Source: Nymphaea colorata
Lineage: Eukaryota > Streptophyta > Magnoliopsida > Nymphaeales > Nymphaeaceae
Assembly (NCBI RefSeq): GCF_008831285.2
Contig: NC_045151.1
Location: 2,661,544 to 2,725,543 of the forward strand
Length of the DNA: 64,000 nucleotides
Direction of reading: 5' to 3'
Shown in pieces: positions 49,501-60,388 of this stretch (the first letter of the stretch is position 1; each line of letters opens with the position of its first letter). The notes under the pieces were generated by a model. That model was not told the DNA's origin. It ran no database searches and saw nothing but the letters and a program-made list of their open reading frames with translations. Both the position numbers and the translations under genes were made by a program.

Positions 49501-52500
49501 ATATTACAAGGACATTAAATACCTCAACACACTTTACAAGAATGAGGAATCCTAAGAGACTTTTCTTCAATGTGCTGGGATCCAGAAGAAGGATCTGAGA
49601 TCATTAATGTTTAACACCCTCCCTCAAGCTGTGCATGGTTTTGAACCATGAACAGCTTGCTCTTCAAAAATCAAAAACGATACTTTGTCAATCCTTTAGT
49701 CAATATGTCAGCAGCTTGTTCATTAGTTCCAACGAAGACTGGTTCTATCTCTTTATTCTCCACCTTCTGCCTGATAAAATGCTGGTCAATCTCAATGTGT
49801 TTTGTTCGACCATATTGTATAGGATTGAAAGCAATGTTGATGGCGCTTTGGTTGTCACACATTAGTACTGAGCCTTTTATTTTTTCTCCTATATCTTCTA
49901 GCAAGTGTCGAATCCAAGTCACCTCTGTCGTCCCTGCAGCCATACATCTGTATTCAACTTCTGTACTTGATCTTGCAACTGCTCGTTGTTTTCTACTACT
50001 CCAAGATACCAAATTTTTGCTTATAAAGATGCAAAAACCAGAGATAGATCTTCTTTCGTCTGGATCTCCAGCCCAATCAGCGTCAGTATATGTGATCAAT
50101 TCATGATCAGCAGCTTCATTTTCACTTTTACAATACACTAATCCATCTCCAACAATTCCCTTGAGATACCTTAGTATTCTCTTAACTGCATTCATATGTA
50201 CGTCCCTTGGCGCATGCATAAATTGAGACACTTGATTTACCGCATAGGTAATATCAGGTCTGGTAAAAGTTAAATATTGCAAAGCACCAACAGTGTTGCG
50301 ATATTTGGTGGGGTCTTCATATGTTTCCCCATCATTTATACTCATCCTTTGGTTCAGAACACTCGGTGTTTTAGCAGGCTTACAATCTATCATGCATGTT
50401 ATATCCAATAGGTCAAGAGTATATTTTTGTTGTGTCAGGGTAAGACGATCTCCTTGCCTATCAATTTCAACTCCAAGAAAATATCGCAGGCTTCCAAGGT
50501 CTTTCATCTTAAAGTTTCTCATCAACAGACCCTTTATCTCATCAAAATATTTTTTTGAGCTCCCAGTAATGATGATGTCATCAACATATATAAGGAGGAG
50601 GGTAATAACATTTTCTTTCTTGAAAATGAAAAGGGAATGGTCAAGAGGACTGTTTCGAAATCCATATTCCTTAATTTTGTTTGAAAAACTTATCAAACCA
50701 TGACCGTGATGCTTGCTTAAGTCCATACAAGGATTTTTTCAGTTTGAAAACTCATTCGCTAGAGTCCTTTTCAACAAAGCCAAGAAGTTGCTCCATGAAA
50801 ACTTCTTCATTCAAGTCACCATGAAGAAAGGCATTTTTAACGTCTAATTGATTTAACTTCCACCCATATTTAACAACAAGGGATATGATTACGCAAATGG
50901 TTCCTATTTTGATTACGGGACTGAACGTCTCATCATAATCATGCCCAAACTGTTGAGTAAATCCTTTTGCTACAAACCTTGCTTTGTGTCTTTCTATGTT
51001 GCCGTCAGGTTTGTATTTGACTTTGTATACCCACTTGGAGCCCACTATGTTCTTTCTGTGTGGCCTTGGAACGATCTCCCATGTTCCACATTCATGCAAG
51101 GCATCCATTTCTTCTCTCATAGCCTTTCTCCAATGGTGTGATTTTGATGTTTGATCAAATGAAGTAGGTTCTTCCTCCTTGCCAACTTTTGCCATGAATA
51201 ACTGAAAATCAAGTGATAAAGAATCATAGCTAACCCACCTATGAATAGGATAGCGAACGCATTGGGATCTTCTAAGGTGGGGTATGTCGTCTTCTTCACT
51301 GTGAGCACTTCCATCCCTTAGTCGTCGATTGTAGATAAGACCTCAATACCGATGTGAGTTATTGCTTTCATGATGACTTGATAACTGTGATGAACCCTCT
51401 TGATTTTCACTTTGGGGCACATCTGACGACTGTATTGATCTCTCTCGATCTTCACCCTGAGGCACATCATTTTCTGAAACAGGATCTGCATTGCATAACT
51501 GTGAACTAGTCCAGGGATCATAAGATTCAATGGTCATAGGCTTTTCATTAGTATCATCAAAATTATGTTCATCAAAGGTAACATTTCTTGAGGTTTTGAT
51601 ACGTTTAGTTGTTGGATCATAGCATCGAAAACCTTTATATTCATCAGCATATCCAACAAACCGACAATGAATAGCTTTGTCTTGAAACTTGTTCCTCAAG
51701 GCAGCATCGACGTGAACATAGCATACACAGCCAAAAACCCTCAATTTCTTGTAATCAGGTTGTTTGCCTAAGAGTGTGAAATATGGCGATTTAGACATCA
51801 AGAGTGTCATAGGCAAATAATTTATTATGTATACAGTTGTATGGAAGGCTTCTGTCCATAAGGAAATGGGTACATTAGTATCATGCATCATGCTCATATC
51901 GCTTTCGACTATATGTCGATGTTTCCGCTCAACTACACCATTTTGTTGTAGGGTGTAGGGGCAGAAAATTTGTCTAGTTATCCCTTTTTCACGTAGAAAT
52001 TCAATAAAATCAAGTGATGAATATTCTCCCCCACCATCACATTGAAAATGCACAACATTGTATGAAAATTTGGTTTGAATCATGGCATAGAAGTTTCGAA
52101 ATATGTGAAGTACTTCTGATTTGTGTTTCATGAAGTAAATCCAGGTGAAACGTGAGTAAGAGTCAATAAATAAGACATAATATCGTGAACCAGACATGGA
52201 ATCAATAGGGGCTGGCCCCCAAACATCAGAAAAAATAACTTCAAAAGGTTTGGAAGCCCTTTGATTTATATTATGGAAAGGTAGAACATGACTCTTACAA
52301 AGCTCACAACTTGAACCTTTTTTGACACTTGAAGTAAGAGGTAAGCCTGATCTTGGAATGAGACTATCTGTGACAAGTTTTTCAACAAAATGTCAACCAA
52401 AGTGTCTCAGCCGATTATGCCACGGATCAGACTCCAAAAATTGTTTAGAGCCCCTTACTTTTGATTGGAAATGGCAAGAACTTGGAACTGGTGACGCTTT

Positions 52501-55500
52501 ATGAGAAAGAGAAAATGTCTTCAATCCTATACCAAAAGTGGACGAATTCTTGGGTAGACATTCCTTGAGAGCATACATATTCCCTTGCCGCTCCCCTTTA
52601 GCAAACATTTTTTTCGTTTGGAGGTCCTTGACATGGACAGAAGAAGGTGTGAATTCAACATAAGAGTTTGTATCAATGAGTTTAGAAATGGATATGATGT
52701 TCTTTTTTATATTGAGAACAAGAACAACATTAGACAATGATAGAGAGGAAGATGACAATGAAACATGTGCATTTCCAATATGTGTAATGGGATGAGATTT
52801 TCCATCACCTGTTATAATGCAATTTCTATCGTAATGAGGGGATAAGTTAATCAATTTACCTGTATTTCCTGTCACATGGGTAGCTGCACCTGAATCCAAG
52901 AACCATTCTCCCTGCTCATTTTGCTTTATAGTCATCTTTGAGAATGCGGTCATCAATAGCTGCTACATATCTTCGGCGGTGGATTTAGAATCACGTCTAA
53001 CCCCTTTGTTTTTATTTTGAGGATTAAACCAGCATTGTGCCTTCATGTGCCCTTTCTTGTTACATTGGAAACAAATTAGTATTCTTCTTGAAGTATTCAG
53101 ATGAGGCATACCTCGATTATTTGGTGTCGGTAGAATGTCGCGAGCACCATGATTAGAGTTCTCATGGTTCTGACCAAATTTCACATTCATGGCCAACACA
53201 TTTTGGGAGTTCCCTTGATCAGTCCTTTCAATGACTCTTTTCATATTCATTTCGTGTTGGAAAAATTTACCTTGTAGTTCGTTGAAGGAAGGCAGAATAG
53301 GGAGGACCTCAAGAGCTGTAATAAAAGCATGATAATCATGCCCAAGTCCACGTAAGGTTTGCTGCACTTTCTCCTTATCAGAAATGTTATTCCCTGGGGC
53401 AGCAAGTTGGTCTGCGACAGCCTTAATATGCCCCAAATAATCCATGATAGTGTTGAACCTTTGCTCAAATTCTGAAATTTTTTCTTTAAGTACATAATCT
53501 GAGCTTCTGAGCAAGGGTTTCCCATAATTCTTCCGCAGTACAGTTATCAGAAACCGAGAGTAACACTTGATGAGATAGAGTGGAAAAAATATATGCAACC
53601 AGCCTTTGGTCACATCTCATCCATAGAACATGCTCAGGGTTGGTGTCTTCTTGAACAGCAATGACCTCTCCTGCTTCATTCTTTATTTCCTGCAGAACAG
53701 ATATTGGTGGAGCCTTTGTTGAACCATCGAGATGTCCAAAGAGGCCTTGACTTCTTATAAAAGGGATGATCTGCCTTTTCCAGATGAGATAATTCTCATG
53801 ATTGAGTTTTTCGGTAATAAGGTGAAGAAGAAAATTTGAGGACATGCTAGAATGCGAAAGGTTTTCCAAGACAGCAGAAAGGAAGGGAAAGAAGACACGA
53901 TATAACAAGTTGTGTCCTTCGATAGGCAAGAATTACACAAGAGAAAAAAGTAAATTCAAAATAGAGACAAGATGCGAAAAGAGTTATAACCAGATTAGAC
54001 CTGTTTGGGCATTTCGTTAGGTAGAGATAACGTAACCTTGCTCTAATACCATGATAGAAATCTAGCACCAATATCTGAGTTTAGAAATCAATATTCACGC
54101 AATAGGGTAGAGAGAGAAAGAGTGAAACAAGAAGAAACTGAGGAGAAGAAGTTGTGGCCAAGATGGTCTGCACGGTCCCTATTTATAATTCCAATTCCAG
54201 AATTCTAAGAGTCTTCAATCACAGAATCCTAAGAGACTTTTCACATATTACAAGGACATTAAATACAACGTAGAATCCTAAGAGACTCTTCACATATTAC
54301 AAGGACATTAAATACAACGTAAAATCCTAAGAGACTCTTCACATATTACAAGGACATTAAATACAACGTAGAATCTTAAGAGACTCTTCACATATTACAA
54401 GGATATTAAATACAACGTAGAATCCTAAGAGACCCTTCACATATTGCAATGACATTAAATACTTCAACACACTTTACAAGAATGAAGAATCCTAAGAGAC
54501 TTTTCTTCAACGTGCTGGGATCCAGAAGAAGGATCCGAGATCTTTATTGTTTAACAATATTAACCAGAGAAGATCCCATTTATCATATTTGTTTCTCTCC
54601 ATATTTCCGCCCAACTTTATGTCTGGAAATTTTCTTCCTTCGATGTTTCAGTTTTAGTTGCGCTCACATAACATAGAAGCAATTTCAGATCACATCTGAC
54701 ATACCTAATGAGTGTGATCATTAACATCTAAGTAAATGTTGAGTAACAGAGGGAAAAAAAAATCTGTTATCCAATGGCCATATCACACCTACTCCTAAGA
54801 TACATTCAAAAGGAAACTAAGAGTATCAAGCTTTAAAATATTCTTAAAATTTAATTGAAAATCAAACAACTGTTTTAACTTTTAACAGTGCGAACCTGGA
54901 ATTACTCAGAGAAAAAGGCAATACACATGCCTTTTCTAGATTTAGCGATAAAAGTAAAGTTAAAACAAAGTATCGAGTGCATCCCTGTCCGCATTTCATT
55001 GGAAAAAGATACAAAAAGGAAAATGATCAAGTATATAGCTGAAGAGACCAGATTCTTACCTTGTAATATCATCCGAACTTATAGGGAAGAATTTAGAAGT
55101 TGGTTCAATTTTGATATGCAGTTGCTGATCACCATAATCTGATCTGTTAACAATTCTAGCGGCTGTCCTGGAGACAAGCTCAGCCCCATTCCACCTGAGC
55201 AATTTATCATCATATGTGGAAAAGAACTCTTTTAAGCACTCCAAAATAAAATGACTGCAAGAAGAGAATGGAACCATTAGCGACAGACTAGGATGAACAA
55301 CAATTAAATGTCACTTAAACATGTCTAACAAAAATACACTAGTATTTCTTAGAGAAAAATGATAATTTTTTCTTAGTAGTCCATGAATGTTGCAAAAGGT
55401 CCTGGACATATTAGGGTCAACCATCTAGCCATCTGTATAGACGCAAATTCAAAATGTAACTGCAGGTTTTAAGAATAAAACTACCATTTACAGGAATAAC

Positions 55501-57858
55501 ACAATCAGGTCTCTTTTTTAGGATATAAACAAAGTTCTACATCTACTCCACTCTGCATTCACGTTTTCATTCTCTTCAATATCTCTATGTACAAAGAACA
55601 ACAGGACATCTCAGTCTTGTAAACATGTAAATAAATGTCATTTTTTGGTGGTAAAGCTCCAGTCTAAAACAGTTCATATAAGCATAACAATTCAGTGCCT
55701 TTCCTTTTGCAATTTGCGTTTGTCGGCTTACTGGTTCAGATGAAGAGTTAGACCCATTTGCAAAATAATCTAAGACTTGCTATTATTTATTTCCCTGTTT
55801 GCACCTCCCCTTGACTATAAAGGCAAAAAACTCTCAGACAAGGTAGTATTTTGACATCGTATTATGCTAACATGATATGCTAGAATATGATTCATGCTGC
55901 CTTAAAAATAAACCAGAGACATACAATATTACCACTGTTCTGGATATCTTTCTTTCTTATTGGTTTGCATACTTTCAATATGAGTTTTATCTCTCATTCA
56001 ATGCTTTGTATTTTAATAAGTTTGATACGTTGAAAAGGTGCACCAGCAAAGCCCCTATAATATCCCCAAAATGGGGATAGTTTGGAACATATTGATGGTT
56101 ATTAGAACCCTTGAGAGATTTAGATACTTATGTCTTATATCATCAGTTCTCTCGTAGCTTTTCTTAGAGAAACTAAAGCTGGATATAGGGCAGTTTGGAA
56201 TCTATCATAAAGGCATTCAAGTCAGTTTTCAGCTAAAGATAGTCAACTGCCCACCTTGAAAGGCATGGACCCCCACTCCACCCCTCAGAATTTTTAATAA
56301 AAATATTTTTACATGTATAAACTTTTGAAAACCAAGTATGCCCCCACCCAAAGAAGAACAACAAAATGCATTGGGAGGACAAGAGTCTGGTATTTCAAAA
56401 CAGCAATAGTATGTTGATCAACTAATTGGTTATGTAGATTCAGATTATGCTAGTGATCTGGATAAGAGGAGGTCCCAGATAGGCTATGTATTTACTTTCT
56501 CAGGCTATGTTGTTAGTTGGAACTTGGAAAGTTGTCCTATAGTCTACTGTGGTTTTGTCTATGACAAACACTAAGTACATGGTGATGGTAGATGACGTAA
56601 AAGAAGCATTGTGGCTAAGAGGTATGGTTGGCGATTTTGGATATTTAAAGGAGGTGCCTTACGTATACTGTGATAGTCAAATGTCATACAATTGACTAAA
56701 AAAATATATATCATGAAAGAACCAAAAATATTGACATTAAGTATCACTTTGCTTGTGATGTTGTGTTGCAAGATACTGTGGCTGTTCAGAAGATTTCTGT
56801 AGTAGATAACCCAGCGAATGTGTGAACAACTCAACAAAGTATATTCCTTCAGAAAAGTTAAGGCATTGCCTGGACTTGATCGGCTTGCAAAGCACATAAG
56901 GTGAGCCCCAATGGAGGCATGGCGGGGACATCAATTATGATGGAGCTTGACATTGGTTGTGGCTTATGAAGGCGAGCCAAGTGGACAATTTGTTGTTTTA
57001 TGGCCCATCTTATGAACATGGTTGAGTGGTCTCCATTTTTCATAGGAACATGGGGAGTGGATAATTGTAATAACTTCCCAATTGAGTCTATATAAAGGAA
57101 ACAAGTAATGTGTAGTGAAGAGGCGAGTAAGGGAAAGAGTAAGAGACTTCTTGTAAAGAGAATTTGTTTCTCTTGGAGTGTTCATTTTACTCTTGTCTAA
57201 TTCTCCATATTTAGTAAAGTTCTTTTGAGACGTTGCCCGTGGATGTAGGAAGGCATCCTACTTCAAACCACATAAATGTTGTCTTCTTACTTAGCGCGTG
57301 TATCTTTTCTTCCTTCATTTTCTTCACATTGTGTGGATAAAGATCTTAGGCACTACTTGACTTGTTTAAGTAGTCAAGTTCTAACACACACTGTCACACA
57401 CATAGATATGCAAGCATAAGCATGCATACATGCTACCAGACTGTTTTCAGTTTCTATTCTTTAACTTCTTTTTCCCTTCTCCAATTTACCTTAAAGAAAA
57501 GAGGTAGGCTAACTTTTATCATGGCTAATACAAAGCAGTAACAAAAAGACAGGCACCACTTTTAGACAAAATATACATTTATAAGAACCTCTTTTAGTCT
57601 TTATTTCATGTTCAGTTTGTACCTGGTTTAGATTTCTGGACTGATAAGGCTTTTAAATTAGAACTGTTTTTCCTTGTTTCCTTTGTTTTTTAATATCATT
57701 GGCTTTTAGTTGCCAAGATTTTTCTGCTTGATCTTTAAAAACTTGATACTCGATTATCATAAGAGAGGAAGAAAAAGAGTTTGATTTTTTTTCTTTTTTA
57801 TGGCTATTGAAGTTGCACAAGCTCCTGCATCCCAGAGTACATGTGTGTGCATATGCAT

Positions 57859-57943
<85 letters not shown>

Positions 57944-58137
57944 ATAAGAGAGGGAGAGAGAAGGAGAGAGATTCTTTCAGCAGTGTTCGAGTTGTAGACC
58001 TGTGATGCCGGAATGCCATCACAGCACCATTTAGAGAAGGCAACTCATTTTGCAGATGTTCCAAACCAACAGAACTGTCAAGAGATTTTAGAGGCTTCAA
58101 CACTACAACATCTGAATCAACATATATTCCTCCATAT
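46549..58137 (-). CDS. Alpha-1,4-galactosyltransferase-like (A4GALT/Gb3-synthase family, At4g19900 type), 3' part only
   Basis: Three terminal exons on the minus strand: 58137-58000, 55254-55060 and 46735-46549. Introns of 2745 and 8324 bp have GT-AG ends and the split codons fit (AG|T, AG|A). Together they give about 172 C-terminal residues. The first exon carries YGGIYVDSDVVVLKPLKSL with the DxD motif (DSD) that binds metal and sugar nucleotide in this glycosyltransferase fold, then LNGAVMAFRHH. The second has HFILECLKEFFSTYDDKLLR and WNGAELVSR, ending FFPISSDDITR. The third starts YFEAPDDEDE, holds NESYAFHFWHGLTS and ends HHCLRCHDVL with TGA at 46549-46551. Plant members are Golgi-type enzymes of unknown substrate. 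The 5' exons, including the RLAALY-type segment before YGG, were not found in the 5.9 kb to the window edge. They lie in a still longer intron's far side or are missing, so an intact gene is not proven. The introns are packed with transposons. Confidence 0.85.
46991..47225. repeat. Two-copy direct repeat, period 127 bp
   Basis: Copies at about 46991-47100 and 47118-47225 share CTATATCAGGTACATACCAT-like sequence, ACATGAAATCTCTAGC and CATGATG, then ACATCT(G/A)GTACCATA. Moderately diverged. They lie in the last intron of the galactosyltransferase-like gene. Confidence 0.75.
47590..47700. repeat. GGGGCAGAG-ended dispersed repeat fragment (copy 3)
   Basis: GCAGGGGCAGAGGGAGGACC is followed by an AT-rich tail with CCTCAAATTTTTCC. 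It resembles the ends at 10.3 and 60.56 kb. Intronic. Confidence 0.35.
48281..48679. mobile_element. MITE with perfect terminal repeats and target-site duplication
   Basis: The left end is ATGTCACACGGACACGG and the right end is CGTACTCGTGTGACAT; the outer ten bases are perfect inverted repeats. The flanks AGGTTCCTATCT (48269-48280 and 48680-48691) are identical over 12 bp. Because CT...AG can also be read as part of the inverted repeat, the true duplication may be 8 bp (GTTCCTAT, hAT-like) or 10 bp (Mutator-like). The interior is rich in GACACGG/CCGTGTCC words near the ends and has a repeated GAGACTTTCTTTCTTATG block (48434 and 48497). It has no transposase. It sits in the 8.3-kb intron. Confidence 0.8.
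49254..49258. repeat. Target-site duplication of the copia element (left)
   Basis: ATATT directly before the left LTR is identical to 54557-54561 directly after the right LTR. This 5-bp duplication is the standard length for Ty1/copia insertion. Confidence 0.9.
49259..49616 (-). repeat. 3' LTR of the copia element (358 bp, two 49-bp units)
   Basis: Begins TGTTAAACA and ends TTTCTATCA on the minus strand. It has two copies of a 49-bp repeat (49432-49480 and 49481-49529) against five in the other LTR. Confidence 0.95.
49617..49627 (-). other. Polypurine tract of the copia element
   Basis: On the minus strand the purine run GAGGGAGGG directly precedes the TG of the 3' LTR. This is where plus-strand DNA synthesis would start. 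Confidence 0.8.
49671..52962 (-). pseudogene. copia pol: protease, integrase, reverse transcriptase, RNase H (interrupted)
   Basis: Protease: WFLDSGAATHVTGN near 52905-52864, with catalytic DSG. Integrase: zinc region with HNRLRH and CELCK, then a core with DVWGP, CDGGGEY and QNGVVERKHR (about 52420-51850). Reverse transcriptase: WVYKVKYKPDGNIERHKARF, QLDVKNAFLHG and the YVDD box at 50588-50577. RNase H: TDADWAGD, SSTEVEYR, CDNQSA and TKHIEIDQHF, ending with the stop at 49671-49673. Three TGA codons interrupt one continuous frame, at 52393-52395, 51343-51345 and 50752-50754. Near 50685 an extra base in a T run shifts the frame before the YVDD box. The product would be inactive unless these are bypassed. 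The second aspartate motif has CDGGGEY where DNGGEY is usual. Confidence 0.92.
52963..53845 (-). pseudogene. copia gag with CCHC zinc knuckle (frame-shifted)
   Basis: The start is probably the ATG at 53845 (MSSNFLLHLITEKLNHENYL), a retrotransposon gag N-terminus continuing with WKRQIIPFIRSQGLFGHLDG. This frame ends at 53486. The rest of gag (EFEQRFNTIMDYLGHIKAVA, then GLGHDYHAFITAL) continues in another frame from about 53520. The change therefore falls at about 53490-53530, probably with loss of a few codons. The nucleocapsid knuckle CFQCNKKGHMKAQC has the standard C-x2-C-x4-H-x4-C spacing. Gag ends at TAG 52963-52965 and the protease frame continues in phase directly after it. Confidence 0.88.
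54040..54051 (-). other. Primer-binding site of the copia element
   Basis: On the minus strand TGGTATTAGAGC follows the 5' LTR with no gap. It matches the initiator methionine tRNA 3' end used by most plant copia elements (TGGTATCAGAGC) with one change. Confidence 0.9.
54052..54556 (-). repeat. 5' LTR of the copia element (505 bp, five 49-bp units)
   Basis: It has the same ends as the 3' LTR. Five tandem copies of the 49-bp unit (starting AATCCTAAGAGAC) occupy about 54225-54469. A TATAAATA box is present. Confidence 0.95.
54180..54187 (-). promoter_or_regulatory. TATA box in the copia 5' LTR
   Basis: TATAAATA on the minus strand, inside AATTATAAATAGGGAC. The 3' LTR has the same box near 49387-49394. 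It would drive transcription toward lower coordinates, in the same sense as the host gene. Confidence 0.7.
54557..54561. repeat. Target-site duplication of the copia element (right)
   Basis: ATATT, identical to 49254-49258. Confidence 0.9.
56370..56840 (+). pseudogene. Ty1/copia RNase H fragment, second element
   Basis: From 56428 the frame reads GYVDSDYASDLDKRRSQIGY and VFTFSGYVVSWN, then frame-shifted blocks matching VKEALWLRGM, YCDSQ, ERTKNIDIKYHF and VVDNPA. These are the RNase H motifs of Tork/Tnt1-like copia elements. Stops and frameshifts are frequent and the rest of pol is absent. It lies on the plus strand, opposite to the host gene, in the 2.7-kb intron. Confidence 0.8.
56895..57386 (+). 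repeat. Probable 3' LTR of the second copia element
   Basis: It directly follows the RNase H remnant. It contains GAGTCTATATAAAGG (a TATA-like box, about 57087), GTTGCCCGTGGATGTAGG and CCACATAAAT, words typical of copia LTR R/U5 regions, and ends near TTCTAACA. The left edge and target duplication were not resolved and no 5' LTR is seen, so the element is truncated. Confidence 0.5.
57862..57939. repeat. (TA)n microsatellite, about 39 units
   Basis: Uninterrupted TA run followed by GA-rich sequence. It lies 61 bp from the 3' edge of a galactosyltransferase exon, within the intron. Confidence 0.96.
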
Positions 58138-60388
58138 CTGCATGTGGATAAAACCATAAAAGTGTGTAATAATTGCAAACAGGATAATAACAAATATAAC
58201 TAGTTGACCATAAATTGCACTAGTTTTCCTTTCTGTTGTGCTACATTTGGTTTCCATAATAGTCTCGAAGCACAGTAACAGGAACAGGTATATTAAGATA
58301 CTCTAGAATATCATAACTGATGAACTTCCATATGGTGACAGGAGAGAATACATAGGAAAGAATGTGTTTTTTTATTTTAGATGAATGTATAAATTGAAAA
58401 GGAAAAAGAAAACAATCACATAGGAATATCAGGATTGGAAAAAATTTATGATGCTCTCCCCTAACACGTCAAATTCCACCATGGCAATGAAGAGCTTGGT
58501 TCTCAACATAACATGGTATTTGTGTCTGTAGGCAACAAATGAGAAATCACCACTGCACAATACAAATATTAAATGCAGTCACAGATGTCATTGATACTTT
58601 GGAAACATGATAATATTAAATCAAGTCTTTATAGAAATGATATGAATCTCATGGTATTTTCCAAGCTATGTTTTATTGAGATGCTTAATGCTTTTTGTTT
58701 TGTTTCTAGATTTTAGACATGGATGTTTTATTGAGATGTTTTACATTTTTTGGTTTCGTTTTTACATTTTATTGCTTGAAGATAAAGGAAAGGTAAAAGG
58801 AAAGGAATCAAAGGATGTTTCTACACTTGTCCATTAAAGAGAAAAGAAAAGTTGAATAAATTTTCACATTTGGTGGTTTAGAAATTAGAAGGTTGATTTT
58901 TTCAAGAAACTTCACTTTGGGGACACAGTTGACTTGTTCTCAAAGTAGACCTAGCCAACAGAAGCTAAGCACTAGTCAGTCAGCTAACTAGTGTTTAGCA
59001 CAACTAGCAACTAGTCATACCAACTGGTCACTATTTTGACAATTAAGCACGTACCAATAAAGAAAGAGCATGGAAGTTTGCTAGGTCGGAAGGATTTAAA
59101 AGCTAGATGAATGATCAGCTTAGTTATTGCTTTTGTGTGTTTCTGAGTATATATTCTTCAATTACTGATAATTAAACTTAGTTTAAGAACCCAAAAGCTT
59201 AATCCAATTGGGTTCCATATATTTAACTGAGAACACTTCTAGTCAATATTGCAAAAGGTGTATTTGCAATGCGATCCATCTGGGGGGACCTATATGCCTA
59301 AAACCAAAGAAAATGCAGAAAAAACTGAAAAAATTGGGGAAAATGTATTTCATACACAAGAACTTCGCCTAGTGAGTCAGGACAAAATGAATGGAAGCTC
59401 GGACCTTTGATAGTCAAAGTACTCGCAAAGCGAACAATGTCACGAGCAATCTTTGCGAGTGCTTTGTGGGCTTTGCACGTCTGATAGTCAAAGCACTCAC
59501 AACTTCAAATTGTTGAAGGTCACGTCACGTCAGAACAAAGCCCTTTTTTTCTTATTCAGACCAATGGAAGCACTTTTGACGATTTCCTGAATGTTATGGA
59601 AAGGTCATGACTAATTTCTTGAAAGGTGAGGACTGATTATAGGAAAGTCAGGACTTTCTTGAAAGGTCAGGACTAATTGCAATTATATGTCATTAGTACT
59701 CACTTTACCAAAAATTGTATGTTATTAGTATTAATTATACGAAAAAGGTCAGGACTAATTGCAATTGTATGCCATTAGTACTCACACATATAAAGAACTT
59801 TCATCATTCATAAGTCCTAATATATTAACAACACATTAAAAATTAGAATAATATAATAAGCGTCCATAAAGTTTAAGCTTTAAGTTTAAAGTGTTTTAGA
59901 TTACATCAGATCACAAGTTCACAACATACAGATGTTCACTCTTCACTACCAAGTGTCAAATATCATGATTATCATCAATCAATATGATAATCATCATCAT
60001 CATCTTTTTCATTCTCATTTTCTTTCCTAATTGCTTCAATTCTTTCAAATCAATGATTTCTTGCACAAATAAGCGACTCTTTTAAAAAAACTAGCAAACA
60101 ACCCCCCCCCTTTTCTCTCAGAGCTCTTAGAGATGTTAGAAAGCATGAGGGAGAGTTGTTTTACAAAGAAGCACGAAGAAGGGGGCTAGAGGCCCTTTTT
60201 CGGTTTTGTCTCTGTATCGTATGATACAGGGTATATCACATGTATCGTATGATATGGACCCCATATCGCACAATATAGACAATACACTTACGAGTTACGA
60301 TACAAGGGCAGCATGTCATGTATCGTAGGTGTTTCGTAACCTCCTATATCGTGCAATACAGATAACACTGATTTTAGATACACAAAGG
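58138..60388. other. Upstream of the visible galactosyltransferase exons; no exon found
   Basis: Either intron or upstream DNA. A direct repeat with period 82 bp (GGTCAGGACTAATTGCAATT at 59665 and 59747) and repeated TGATAGTCAAAG(T/C)ACTC words near 59405-59500 are present. At 60205-60365 palindromic GTATCGTATGATAC words cluster, suggesting a decayed MITE. No recognisable exon. Confidence 0.45.

Larger units (their letters stand above)
49259..54556 (-). mobile_element. Ty1/copia LTR retrotransposon, nearly complete, coding region broken
   Basis: The 5298-bp element lies on the minus strand inside the last intron of the galactosyltransferase-like gene, in the same orientation as that gene. 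LTRs of 358 bp (49259-49616) and 505 bp (54052-54556) begin TGTTAAAC and end TATCA when read on the minus strand. The primer-binding site (54040-54051) and polypurine tract (49617-49627) directly adjoin the LTRs. Domain order is gag with CCHC knuckle, protease, integrase, reverse transcriptase, RNase H, which defines copia. Perfect 5-bp ATATT duplications flank it. By eye the LTRs differ at about 5% of aligned sites, mostly transitions, so it is not a very recent insertion. Four in-frame stops and two frame changes mean it cannot encode its full polyprotein in one frame. Confidence 0.96.

Noticed and set aside
54225..54469. Regular 49-bp repeats that might suggest a CRISPR-like array
   Set aside because: The units abut without spacers and lie inside a plant LTR.
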